Positions 8,506-16,327 of a stretch of DNA of 64,000 nt are shown piece by piece (positions within the stretch are counted from its first letter, which is position 1; every line of letters starts with the position of its first letter). Position numbers and translations under genes: made by a program. Below the pieces are notes generated by a model. The model searched no databases and had not been told where the DNA came from. It saw only the letters and a list, made by a program, of their open reading frames with translations. Location of the stretch: NCBI RefSeq assembly GCF_000225505.1, contig NZ_BACI01000056.1, forward strand, positions 62,001 to 126,000, given 5' to 3'. This DNA comes from Gordonia alkanivorans NBRC 16433 (GTDB taxonomy: Bacteria; Actinomycetota; Actinomycetes; Mycobacteriales; Mycobacteriaceae).

Positions 8506-9161
8506 CCGGCACCGCACCAATCAGGACCGCTGTCACCGAGGTCATCGTGGTCGACGACCATCCGGTAGTGGCACAGGGCATCGAGCGCCTCATCGATCGG
8601 ACCGGCGACTTCCGCGTTGTCGGAACCACCTATTCCGGTCTCGAAGGGCTCAACCTCGCGCGACGACTCCGCCCCGACATCGCGATCCTCGACCTCCGAC
8701 TCGGGCACGAGGACGGCGCCGACATTTGCCAGCGGATGCTCACCGAGGTGCCTGGCATCCGCGTCGTCATGCTCACCGCTTTTGGCGACCGTGCCCGCCT
8801 GCGCCAATGCCTGGAAAGCGGGGCCTCCGGTGTTCTGCTCAAGGGCACGCTTGATCTCGATCTCTCCCAAGCACTGCGTGAGGTGGTGGCCGGGCAAATC
8901 GTGGTCGATCGCGGCGTGGAGAAGGACCTGCGCGTTGCCCAAACCCTCCTCGACGAATCCGAGGCGCCGGGATTGCTGCGGCCACGTGAGGTCGAGGTGC
9001 TGCGGCTCATCGGTCGCGGTATGACGACAAAGGCCATCGCCACCGAACTCGGCCTCACCGTCAACACCGTGCGCAGCTACACCCAAGACCTCATGGCGCG
9101 CCTCGACGCACACACCCGCGTGCAGGCCGTCGTGGCCGCGCAACAGCTGGGACTCATCTGA
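8502..9161 (+). CDS. NarL/LuxR-family response regulator
   Basis: 219 residues from the ATG at 8502, which overlaps the kinase stop in an ATGA arrangement; a GTG 12 bases upstream is possible but less likely. The receiver domain has the acidic pair D18-D19, phospho-acceptor D64 (AILDLRLG) and the conserved Lys near 114 (LLKG). The C-terminal LuxR-type helix-turn-helix spans about 155-219 (LRPREVEVLRLIGRGM and following). It is the cognate partner of the GAF kinase. Likely targets are the divergent promoter with CACCTRYA motifs and perhaps the repeats just upstream of the ferredoxin reductase gene. Confidence 0.9.
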   Translation: MTGTAPIRTAVTEVIVVDDHPVVAQGIERLIDRTGDFRVVGTTYSGLEGLNLARRLRPDIAILDLRLGHEDGADICQRMLTEVPGIRVVMLTAFGDRARLRQCLESGASGVLLKGTLDLDLSQALREVVAGQIVVDRGVEKDLRVAQTLLDESEAPGLLRPREVEVLRLIGRGMTTKAIATELGLTVNTVRSYTQDLMARLDAHTRVQAVVAAQQLGLI

Positions 9162-9162
9162 C

Positions 9163-9216
9163 TCGCCGGTCATCCGCTGGTAGCACTCGTCGCCGGTCAC
9201 TCGCCCGGTAGCACTC
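9163..9216 (+). repeat. Imperfect tandem repeat (2 x about 27 bp) before the ferredoxin reductase gene
   Basis: Unit 1 is 9163-9188 and unit 2 is 9190-9216. Both start TCGCCGGTCA and end GGTAGCACTC. They fill almost the whole gap between the regulator stop and the ribosome site of the next gene. They may be two regulator sites or a recent duplication. Confidence 0.5.
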
Positions 9217-9231
9217 AGAAAGGAAGGGACG

Positions 9232-10548
9232 ATGTCGCACATCGCAATTGTCGGGGCAGGACCCTCAGGAGCCTTCGCCGCGGCCGCCGCCGTCAAGAAC
9301 CCCGACGTGTCGGTCGACGTCTTCGATCGACTGCCAACGCCGTTTGGCCTCATTCGCTACGGTGTGGCGCCAGACCACGTGAAGATCAAGTCGGTCACCC
9401 GAGTGCTGTCGAAAACGTTTGGTGCCGAACGAGTTCGGTTCTTCGGCAACGTCGAATACGGGCGTGACATCCCCGTTGGCGCTCTCCACGAGGCGTATGA
9501 CGCTGTCCTGTTCGCCACGGGTTCCACAGGTTCTCGCGCACTCGGTATCGCGGGTGAGGATCTCATCGGCAACTACTCCGCGGCCGATATCGTGCCCTGG
9601 TACAACGGTCACCCTCTGCGAGGCTCAGAGATGCGCATCTCTGAACCCGGTGAGAAGTCCACCGTCGCGATCGTCGGTGCGGGCAATGTATCGCTCGACA
9701 TCGCCCGCATTCTGCTGAAGGGGCGAGCAGGGCTCTCCGACACCGATGTTCCGGAGTCGGTTCTTGCCGCGCTGGACTCCCACGCGTCGGTCGACGAGGT
9801 TCACATCATCGTGCGTCGCGGTGCCGCGGACGTACGGTTTACGTTGCCGGAGTTGCAGGAATTTGACCGGATGTCTGAGGAGGACCTCGACGTCACAATC
9901 TACGACGCCGACTTGCGTTCAGAACCCACGGCAGCTGACCTGGCCGATCCGACCGCTCAGCAACGGTGGGATCTGTTCTCTAGGTGGGCGACACGCAAGC
10001 CGACCGGCGCAGACCGGCGGCTCATTTTCCACTTCGGCGTCACTCCCAGCCGCATCGACGGCGTGAACCGCGTCTCCGAACTAACTCTGACTCAGAGCGG
10101 CCACGAACTGGCGCCCACTCGTACGATCCGCGTCGATGCCGTCATCACCTCGATAGGATATGCAGGCGAACCAATCCCCGGACTCGAGTTCGATCACGAA
10201 CGGTCTGTCGTCCCCAACGAACTGGGTCGTGCCGGCAATCGGACCTACGTCGCCGGTTGGATCAAACGCGGACCGACGGGGGTTGTCGGCGCGAACAAAG
10301 CGTGTGCGGGCGAGACGATGCGAGTACTGCTCGAAGACCTTTCCGCAGCGGACCAGGATGTCGACCGCAGTGACGCACGCAAGCGACTGCTCGCAGACCT
10401 GCGAACGAAGTGCTCGCCCGTTGATTGGGAGGGCTGGCAGCGGATCGACAACGCCGAAGTCGTCCTCGGAACCGAGTTCGGATGCAACCGAAAGAAGATC
10501 ACCGATCACCGCCGGCTCGTGGAAATTGCCACCGCGGTGTCAGCTTGA
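9232..10548 (+). CDS. FprA-type NADPH-ferredoxin reductase (adrenodoxin-reductase family)
   Basis: 438 residues. The FAD-binding GAGPSGAFAA motif lies near the N-terminus (about 8-17), followed by PTPFGLIRYGVAPDH, characteristic of FprA and adrenodoxin reductase. The NADP-binding fold begins near 144 (VGAGNVSLDIARIL). A C-terminal GPTGVVGANK motif is also present. The family moves electrons between NADPH and ferredoxin. A ribosome site AGGAAGGG precedes the ATG. A 7Fe ferredoxin gene follows 61 bp later, so the two probably form one electron-transfer chain. The context suggests that it feeds or drains electrons from the Mo enzyme. Confidence 0.9.
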   Translation: MSHIAIVGAGPSGAFAAAAAVKNPDVSVDVFDRLPTPFGLIRYGVAPDHVKIKSVTRVLSKTFGAERVRFFGNVEYGRDIPVGALHEAYDAVLFATGSTGSRALGIAGEDLIGNYSAADIVPWYNGHPLRGSEMRISEPGEKSTVAIVGAGNVSLDIARILLKGRAGLSDTDVPESVLAALDSHASVDEVHIIVRRGAADVRFTLPELQEFDRMSEEDLDVTIYDADLRSEPTAADLADPTAQQRWDLFSRWATRKPTGADRRLIFHFGVTPSRIDGVNRVSELTLTQSGHELAPTRTIRVDAVITSIGYAGEPIPGLEFDHERSVVPNELGRAGNRTYVAGWIKRGPTGVVGANKACAGETMRVLLEDLSAADQDVDRSDARKRLLADLRTKCSPVDWEGWQRIDNAEVVLGTEFGCNRKKITDHRRLVEIATAVSA

Positions 10549-10609
10549 CCCGATCCCCTCGGCGCCGGTCAGCCCCCCGGCGTCGCACCACCGAATGAGG
10601 AGAAGTTTC

Positions 10610-10921
10610 ATGCCATACGTCATCACCGACGCGTGCGTCGACATCATGGACCGCGCATGCATCGAGCAGTGTCCGGTTGATTGCATCGAGCAGGGTGAGC
10701 GGATGATGTACATCAACCCTGACTTCTGCATCGACTGCGGTGCGTGCCAGCCGGTATGCCCACAGGGCGCGATATTCCTCGACAACAACCTCCCCGACGG
10801 GGCGAAGCAGTACAAGGGGATTAACGCAGATGCCTACGAATCAGGCGAGTTCGGGCCCGAGTTCGGTACCGATCACCCGGATGTTGCGGCTCTACCAATG
10901 CGCGTCAAGGACGACGCATGA
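10610..10921 (+). CDS. fdxA: 7Fe ferredoxin ([3Fe-4S][4Fe-4S], FdxA-type)
   Basis: 103 residues from ATG 10610, with AGGAG just upstream. Cysteines at 9, 17, 21, 25, 40, 43, 46 and 50 give the usual actinobacterial seven-iron pattern, with C17 replacing the short-spaced second Cys so that the first site is a 3Fe cluster. The C-terminal tail (about 55-103) is the usual extension. The protein carries single electrons in the cytoplasm. Its stop overlaps the moaE start (ATGA). This links ferredoxin production to cofactor genes and supports the ferredoxin as the redox partner of the Mo enzyme. Confidence 0.92.
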   Translation: MPYVITDACVDIMDRACIEQCPVDCIEQGERMMYINPDFCIDCGACQPVCPQGAIFLDNNLPDGAKQYKGINADAYESGEFGPEFGTDHPDVAALPMRVKDDA

Positions 10922-11457
10922 CGACCATCGACGCCCCTGCCCTGGAGCCCTCACCGGTCGGCACTGATCCGATCGGCACCGACTGGGTTGCGCTATCTTC
11001 CGAACCGCTCGACCTTGCCACCGCGACGCGGTGGGCTTCGGTCGCAGACTGTGGCGCCGTGGTCGCTTTCGAGGGCATCGTGCGTAATCATTCGCACGAC
11101 GGTGAGGGCGTGACGGCGATCGACTACGAGGCGCATCCGCGCTACGCCGTGACCCGCATGTCGGAGATCGCCGCCGCAGCTCGGCACCGCTGGCCGGAAC
11201 TCGGCCGGATCGTGTTGTGGCATCGCACCGGACTCGTCCCATTGACTGAGTCCAGTGTGGTGGTCGTGGTGTCGGCCGCGCATCGCACGTCGGCCTTTGA
11301 TCCCGCGCGGTTCTGCATCGACGTCGTGAAAGAGTGCGTGCCGGTCTGGAAGCACGAGCACCGCGGCGGTCAAAGTGCGCCGATGCTCGACGGTGCCGAC
11401 ATCACCGATGTCGCCTCGGCAGCGCGCGCCTGGTTTACCCGCGAGCAGGCTCGCTGA
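10918..11457 (+). CDS. moaE: Molybdopterin synthase catalytic subunit MoaE
   Basis: MoaE uses the thiocarboxylate of MoaD to put the dithiolene sulfurs on the pyranopterin precursor. The 179 residues include the family pattern GAVVAFEGIVRNH, the YEAHPRYA segment and the C-terminal KECVPVWKHE stretch with the catalytic lysine region. About 20 extra N-terminal residues precede the domain. The gene overlaps fdxA by ATGA and moaD by TGATG, so fdxA, moaE and moaD are translationally coupled. Confidence 0.93.
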   Translation: MTTIDAPALEPSPVGTDPIGTDWVALSSEPLDLATATRWASVADCGAVVAFEGIVRNHSHDGEGVTAIDYEAHPRYAVTRMSEIAAAARHRWPELGRIVLWHRTGLVPLTESSVVVVVSAAHRTSAFDPARFCIDVVKECVPVWKHEHRGGQSAPMLDGADITDVASAARAWFTREQAR

Positions 11458-11702
11458 TGGCCACCCTGGTGATGTTCGCGGCCGCGCGGCAAGCCGCGGG
11501 GCGCGGTACCGACCTCGTCCACGGCACGACGCTGGGCTCCGTTCTCGACGCCGCGACCAACCGCTACGGCACCACATTCGCCGACGTTCTCGCGTACTCG
11601 CGGGTATGGGTCAACGGTGAACATCCAGGCGCCGATGCCTACTCGGTGCTCGTCGGCGACGACGACGAGATCGCCATTCTTCCTCCGATCTCGGGTGGAT
11701 GA
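11457..11702 (+). CDS. moaD: Molybdopterin synthase sulfur carrier subunit MoaD
   Basis: 81 residues, normal for MoaD. It starts at the ATG overlapping the moaE stop by one base. The ubiquitin-like fold ends in ILPPISGG; the terminal Gly-Gly is adenylylated and thiocarboxylated by a MoeB/MoeZ-type enzyme, which is not in this window. Last gene of the rightward Mo-enzyme unit. Confidence 0.93.
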   Translation: MATLVMFAAARQAAGRGTDLVHGTTLGSVLDAATNRYGTTFADVLAYSRVWVNGEHPGADAYSVLVGDDDEIAILPPISGG

Positions 11703-12074
11703 TCTATCCGCATTTCTGCTTTAAAGGTTAACGCCGTGCCTGGCTGTGTAGTACTCGGCCGCGGAAGCTAACTCCGCCCTTGGCGCGATCGATCGTTCGG
11801 CGCGTGCACCGGCAACCGGACCGATGAGCGGTTCGGTCAGGCGGCGAGATTCCGAGTCCCCCATCTCAATGTCAGACCGACATGAACCCTACTGTCCCCG
11901 AGTCGGTTTCATAAGCTGACCGCAGGTGCGGCCTGTTATCGGGGATACCTAAGCTGAGTTCCTGCTTCTGCAGGACCCGGTGTCATGCCGAGAGGGCGCT
12001 TCTCCCCCGTCCACCGGCGGTCAGAGCGGGCCGACCCAGACCTGCTGGTGCGAGACTGGGTCGGCCGCGGGATC
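11703..12074. other. Intergenic region after moaD, start of the accessory segment
   Basis: 372 bp with no convincing gene. It contains a short hairpin CCGCA-GG-TGCGG near 11922 and the terminator of the TIR gene at the right end. moaD and the TIR gene converge here. No integrase, att repeat or tRNA was seen. Confidence 0.5.
12029..12066 (-). terminator. Stem-loop terminator after the TIR gene
   Basis: GGCCGACCCAG (12029-12039) pairs with CTGGGTCGGCC (12056-12066), an 11-bp perfect stem with a 16-nt loop, 9 bases beyond the TIR stop codon. It could also stop transcription from the moaD side. Confidence 0.65.
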
Positions 12075-12863
12075 TCACGCCGCCTTGTCCCCGATCACCA
12101 CAGCCGCGATCTCGTCGGCGATCGCCTCGATCTCATGGGTAGCCGTGGACAACGCCACCTTGTCGGCGAGGGACGGGCTGTAGGCGCGGACCTCGTCCGC
12201 ACCCACCTCGTGCCAGATCGGAAGGATTGACTGCTCGCCCGCGTTCGTGCGGGTGACGATCCCGTCGAGTTCGTGGTTCGGCCAGCCTTTCCCGAAGAAC
12301 GACGGCGACAACACCACGAGACCGAACCGGCTCGACCGGATGCCCTGATCGATACGCCGCCGGAGGCTCGAACCGATGCGAAGTTCTGCAACGTCCAGCC
12401 AGACACGGACGCCGCGTGTGGCAAGCGCGTCACGGAGCGGTATCGCAACGCTTAGCTTGTCCTCGGACGCGTGAGAGAGAAAGACGTCCCACGTCTGGCC
12501 AGCCATGATGTCGTCCGAAGGCGGCTCAACAATGTCGTCGCGAACCTCGACCCGCCGAGCCGGATTGTCTTCGCGGATCGTGGGAAGAGCGCCGCGGGGT
12601 GCGGGCTCAACACCGACCCCCACGCGGTAACGACCTGCGTAACCACCGAGGTCGGTAACGATGACCCACCGGCCAGAGCTCGGGATCGTCAGCCGGACCG
12701 GCGACCGCTTCGCGAGACCACCGGTGTATCGGTAGCGGCGACCGGACTTGTAATTCCGGTACTCGGACTGCGTCATCAGCTGGACGTTGGCCTGACTGTC
12801 GAGCGTGACAACTGCGGTCGCGCCCTTCTGCTGATGGCCGAGGTCGTGAACGGTGTGTTGCAC
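12075..12863 (-). CDS. DUF1883-TIR domain protein (candidate antiviral NADase)
   Basis: 262 residues. The N-terminal part (about 1-88) resembles DUF1883, a small domain often joined to TIR. After a linker, the TIR domain runs from 124 (TWDVFLSHASEDK) to the end. The segment W194-P-N-H-E198-L places a glutamate where NAD-cleaving TIR domains have their catalytic Glu. Bacterial TIR proteins commonly act in phage defence by depleting NAD or making signal nucleotides. That role is inferred here from the domain and from the accessory neighbourhood (DUF3800, HA repeats, truncated genes). No partner such as a SIR2, ThsA or STAND protein is adjacent, so it may act alone. Confidence 0.8.
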   Translation of the reverse strand: MQHTVHDLGHQQKGATAVVTLDSQANVQLMTQSEYRNYKSGRRYRYTGGLAKRSPVRLTIPSSGRWVIVTDLGGYAGRYRVGVGVEPAPRGALPTIREDNPARRVEVRDDIVEPPSDDIMAGQTWDVFLSHASEDKLSVAIPLRDALATRGVRVWLDVAELRIGSSLRRRIDQGIRSSRFGLVVLSPSFFGKGWPNHELDGIVTRTNAGEQSILPIWHEVGADEVRAYSPSLADKVALSTATHEIEAIADEIAAVVIGDKAA

Positions 12864-13403
12864 AGGGTGCTCCTGTCGTTGGGAACGACGATGGAACCCC
12901 TACCCCCGAGTTGTTGTAGCCCGAGAACCCGCGTTGTAGCCTGTCCTTACAGCGACCAACTGTGAGACAGAACCCGGACGAGGTTGATCCCGTTCGGGAT
13001 CTTGTCGTTCTGGGCCAGTCTATCGCCCATACCATCGACACAACAGCATGCGAATAACATTCGTGAGATTCCGTGGTCGCGGTAGGCGTGTCGCCCTAGT
13101 CGGCGTGTCCACTGGCGCGATCGACGGCGCTCAGTGGGTCAGAAAGATGGCGTGGCGTATCTCGCGGTCGACTGCGTCAGCGGCGCGGCGCAGGCCATGA
13201 TCGACCTCGGCAAACCTCTCGACCCTCCCCGACCCCAAGGGGCCGTGGTCGGGAAGAGATCGACAGACCGGCCCACGGTAAGCGTTGTAGAGGCCAGCCG
13301 ATAGACAATCCGCCGTGCGCGGCCGGGGATGCCGACCCTAGCGGCCGATTAAGAAAGGCCGAGGTCAGGGGCCAGGCAGCACTTTGCGGTGTCCCGATAT
13401 TGA
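12864..13403. other. 540-bp intergenic region with short repeats
   Basis: GTTGTAGCC occurs twice, at 12913-12921 and 12933-12941, just upstream of the TIR gene, so it may be an operator. A palindrome GATCCCG-TT-CGGGATC lies at 12986-13001. A 56-codon frame from GTG 13134 to TAG 13304 on the + strand looks faintly protein-like but has no ribosome site or known match. A 90-codon frame on the other strand near 13177-13449 is Pro/Arg-rich and not believable. The GC-rich run around 13440 contains a seven-C tract. Confidence 0.4.
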
Positions 13404-14171
13404 TTAAACCTGGGTCGGGGCGTAATGTGGCTGTTGCAGACCCCCCCACACCTGTGGATAAGGGGGTCTCGCTGTATCTAGGGGGGATTCTATTTTCTGC
13501 GGGACGCGGGAAGGGTCTCGCTCGGAGAGAAATTTCTCATACCACTGCCACGCGAACTCGTTGTGAGCATGACGATCGACGTGCGAATTTGCCGACCAGG
13601 CGACCAGATCGGCCATCTGCACCAGCTGCGAGGTGGCGGAGTCGATATGCACGGCATCTTCGATGAGTCGTCTCCTACGCAGGTCGAGTCCTCGATGCGT
13701 GGTTCGGTACGTCGGATCGTTGCCGTCGCCGTCCATGAACACCAGCCCGAGGCCGCCGCTGGCAGCGAGCTCGACCTCAATTCGGGCGACGAGGTCCGCA
13801 TACAGATCTCGCTTGGTTGTGGCAATCTCGCCAGGGTCGCCGCGACGGTAGACGGCACCTACCCGCAGGCCCTCCGTGCAGCGCAGGGTCTCCAGACAGA
13901 CCTCAGCGACCTCACGGCCGAAATCCTTCCAATACTCAACGCCGGCATGGACGTGGCGGTCGGGGACGCCCTTCGAAATACGGCCGCGACCATTCACGTA
14001 CTCGGTGGTGTGTAGCTCCTTGGTGACCGCGATCCTGTACTCGCGCCACAGCATCTTTCGGGTGTCGAGCCACGAGGCGAGCACCGAGCTCCAGTGATCC
14101 GGGGAAAACTCGATCCACCCGTAGACGTGGAGGCCGCTCGCGGGGTGCCCGGAGTCGTCGACGTAAATCAT
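13404..14171 (-). CDS. DUF3800 domain protein
   Basis: 255 residues if started at the ATG at 14171. The frame is open to 14315, but the extra 48 residues look non-coding. The N-terminus IYVDDSGHPASG is the family signature: an acidic pair (D5, D6) at the first strand of an RNase-H-like fold. Later conserved-looking parts are TKELHTTEYVNG, VFMDGDGND, and SATSQLVQMADLVAW near the C-terminus, which is typical of DUF3800. The biochemical role of DUF3800 is not established; a nuclease-like activity is suspected from the fold, and the genes are frequent in mobile and defence-rich regions. It lies on the same strand as the TIR gene, 540 bp away, so cotranscription is uncertain. Confidence 0.75.
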   Translation of the reverse strand: MIYVDDSGHPASGLHVYGWIEFSPDHWSSVLASWLDTRKMLWREYRIAVTKELHTTEYVNGRGRISKGVPDRHVHAGVEYWKDFGREVAEVCLETLRCTEGLRVGAVYRRGDPGEIATTKRDLYADLVARIEVELAASGGLGLVFMDGDGNDPTYRTTHRGLDLRRRRLIEDAVHIDSATSQLVQMADLVAWSANSHVDRHAHNEFAWQWYEKFLSERDPSRVPQKIESPLDTARPPYPQVWGGLQQPHYAPTQV

Positions 14172-14527
14172 CCGCTCTAGATGCGCTGGCACATCACGAT
14201 CATGACCGATGCCGGCGGCGCGCCCACCGTCCGGTCCGTGGGTTCCTGCACCGCAACGATTCGTGACGGCGGCTGAGAACGTCGCTTGGTCAGACACCGT
14301 TCCGCTGACGGTCACCTCAATTCACGGGGGCGTCGTTCGGTCGCGATGAGCCTGTCTCAACTACCAGCTATTTGTCTCGGGTCGGCTGTCATATCGCTGA
14401 TCTGGCTTGATTGCGGTACGTCCTGCCTTATGCACCGTGACAACGGACGTCGACCCGCAGAGCGTGTCGCCACGCTCTGCGGGAGTCGTTCGATGCGCCG
14501 CGGACCGCCAAGCGCGGTTTACACTCC
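14172..14527. other. Intergenic region between divergent genes, with an orphan hairpin
   Basis: 356 bp between DUF3800 (leftward) and the SMP-30-like gene (rightward). No gene is supported. The main element is a 13-bp perfect hairpin at 14454-14483 (separate entry). Confidence 0.5.
14454..14483. terminator. 13-bp perfect hairpin with a 4-nt loop
   Basis: CCCGCAGAGCGTG (14454-14466) and CACGCTCTGCGGG (14471-14483) flank the loop TCGC. It looks like an intrinsic terminator, but neither neighbouring gene ends here. It may be left from a lost gene or protect the SMP-30-like gene from upstream transcription. Confidence 0.45.
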
Positions 14528-15607
14528 GTGGTCGTGCGACAGCGGAAACCGGGACTTTCCCCCGCCAGGCGGCAGGTTCGACCTCCCCACGGCGATCTGC
14601 GCCCATCGGAGCTATCTGCGACGACAGCACTTCACTCGCTCGACGCGGGAACCGCAGAAGACGTGGTGGTGGGCCTGGATGGGGCGTTAATCTGCGGCGT
14701 CACCGGTGGTGCGATCGTTCGAATCGACCCCTCCACTGGGCAACGGAGCACCATCGCGGACACCGGTGGTCGGCCGCTGGGTCTGGAGGTGTGCGACGAC
14801 GGTAGACTGATCGTGTGCGATGCGCACAAGGGGTTGCTGCAGGTGGATCAGTTCACGGGCGCGGTCGAGACGCTGGTCGACCAGGTCGATGGCGTTCGGC
14901 TGCGGTTCTGCTCGAACGCCGCCGCCGGCCCGGACGGCACGGTGTGGTTCACCGAGTCGACTAACCGGTTCGACTTCGAGCACTACATGGGTGCGCTCCT
15001 GGAGCACCGGCCGTCGGGACGGCTCTTCCGCCGCGACCCGGACGGGACCGTGACGACGGTCCTCGGTGGCCTCTACTTCCCCAACGGGGTTGCCCTCGCA
15101 CCAGACCGGCGTTCGTTGCTGTTCACCGAGACGGGCAACTCCAGCCTGTCCCGGTTGTGGTTGGCCGGGCCCCGTCAGGGCGAGGTCGAGGTGCTGCTGT
15201 CGAACATGCACGGGTTCCCCGACAACATGTCGCGATTCGCCGGCGGCCGATCGTGGATCGCGATGACCAACCCCCGCAACGCTGTGCTCGACCGGTCAGC
15301 GACATGGCCCGGTTTCATACGGTCAGCTATCTGGCAGCTGCCGGACATCATGCGCCCAAATCCGGAAACCATCGTCTGGGCGGTGTGCGTCGACCCCGAC
15401 GGCCGGGTGGTCGATGAGGTGCGGGGTGTGCATCCCTCGTTCGACACCGCCACCGGCGCAGTCGAAAACGCCGGCAAGCTGTATTTGGCGAGCGTCTGGC
15501 AGGACTCGCTACTGGCGATCGACCTCCGCGACAGGGATCTCGGGGAGCTGACGACTCGTGTCGAGCATGCGAATGCGCTGTGGCGCAGCGAAACAGACAA
15601 CCTGTGA
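14528..15607 (+). CDS. SMP-30/strictosidine-synthase-like beta-propeller protein
   Basis: 359 residues from GTG 14528. The repeated pattern of a six-bladed propeller is visible: EDVVVGLDGALICG near 43, GRPLGLEVCDDGRL near 80, AAGPDGTVWFTESTNRF near 135, and LYFPNGVALAPDRRSLLFTE near 178. This last stretch is typical of the strictosidine-synthase/SMP-30 superfamily. Bacterial relatives are lactonases or proteins of unknown role. No signal peptide is evident, although many relatives have one, so the N-terminus may be shortened or the start wrong. The HA-repeat gene follows after 38 bp. The call is to superfamily level only. Confidence 0.75.
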   Translation: MVVRQRKPGLSPARRQVRPPHGDLRPSELSATTALHSLDAGTAEDVVVGLDGALICGVTGGAIVRIDPSTGQRSTIADTGGRPLGLEVCDDGRLIVCDAHKGLLQVDQFTGAVETLVDQVDGVRLRFCSNAAAGPDGTVWFTESTNRFDFEHYMGALLEHRPSGRLFRRDPDGTVTTVLGGLYFPNGVALAPDRRSLLFTETGNSSLSRLWLAGPRQGEVEVLLSNMHGFPDNMSRFAGGRSWIAMTNPRNAVLDRSATWPGFIRSAIWQLPDIMRPNPETIVWAVCVDPDGRVVDEVRGVHPSFDTATGAVENAGKLYLASVWQDSLLAIDLRDRDLGELTTRVEHANALWRSETDNL

Positions 15608-15645
15608 CGTGACATCGGTGCTGATGGAGCAAGCGACGAGCTGCG

Positions 15646-16323
15646 ATGAGTAGTTTCGACCCGCGGTTCGAGGCCGGGATCGCCCACCTGCACCGCTACG
15701 CCGCCGTGCATGGTTCGAGCTCGCCGCCGCGCGGCGCGACGATCGACGGGTTCGCGATCGGTCAGTGGGTCGTCAACCGCCGTGCCGAGTACCGGCGGGG
15801 TGGACTGTCGCCCGAGCGGATCCGCCGGTTCGAGGCCGAGTTCCCCGGCTGGGTGTGGAATGTGCGGGACGCGATGTTCGACGTCGGCGTGACCCATCTA
15901 CGCCGTTTCGCCGCCGTCCACGGCACGAGCAACGCCGGAGAGGGCGATGTGGTCGACGGTTTCGAGATCGGCACCTGGGTCGCGTCACGTCGCGCTGACT
16001 ACCGCAGAGGCCGACTGTCGGCCGAGCGGATCGCGCGTCTGGAGTCCGAGTTTCCGGACTGGCGGTGGCTGCCTCAGGACGAGGCCTCCGCGGCGGCATT
16101 CGAGACCGGCCTGTCTCACCTGCGCCGCTATGTTGCTGCTCACGGGACCAGCCAGGTCCCTCAGCGGGATGTGATCGACGGCTTCCCGATCGGTATTTGG
16201 GTCGCCACCCGTCGTGCCGACTACCGCAGAGGCCGGTTGTCGGCGGAGCGGATCCGCCGCATCGAGACCGAGTTCCCGGACTGGCAGTGGACGGTACGAC
16301 CCGCCGCCACGAACACGCGGTGA
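15646..16323 (+). CDS. Protein of three helicase-associated (HA) repeats
   Basis: 225 residues made almost entirely of three copies of a 66-70-residue unit at about 7-72, 77-142 and 152-216. Each unit has the order G(I/V/L)xHLxRxxAxHG, then DGFxIGxWVxxRRAxYRRGxLSxERI, then a terminal EFPxWxW. This is the helicase-associated domain (PF03457), normally found in tandem at the C-terminus of superfamily-2 helicases. Here there is no helicase part. The basic RRADYRRG segment suggests DNA binding. The gene is followed four bases later by another ATG opening a further HA unit, which is cut off by a recombination junction. Standalone HA proteins have no known function. Confidence 0.8.
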   Translation: MSSFDPRFEAGIAHLHRYAAVHGSSSPPRGATIDGFAIGQWVVNRRAEYRRGGLSPERIRRFEAEFPGWVWNVRDAMFDVGVTHLRRFAAVHGTSNAGEGDVVDGFEIGTWVASRRADYRRGRLSAERIARLESEFPDWRWLPQDEASAAAFETGLSHLRRYVAAHGTSQVPQRDVIDGFPIGIWVATRRADYRRGRLSAERIRRIETEFPDWQWTVRPAATNTR

Positions 16324-16327
16324 CGCC

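Noticed and set aside
13177..13449. A 90-codon frame on the minus strand.
   Set aside because: Pro/Arg/Ser-rich, no ribosome site, overlaps a C-tract, no family.
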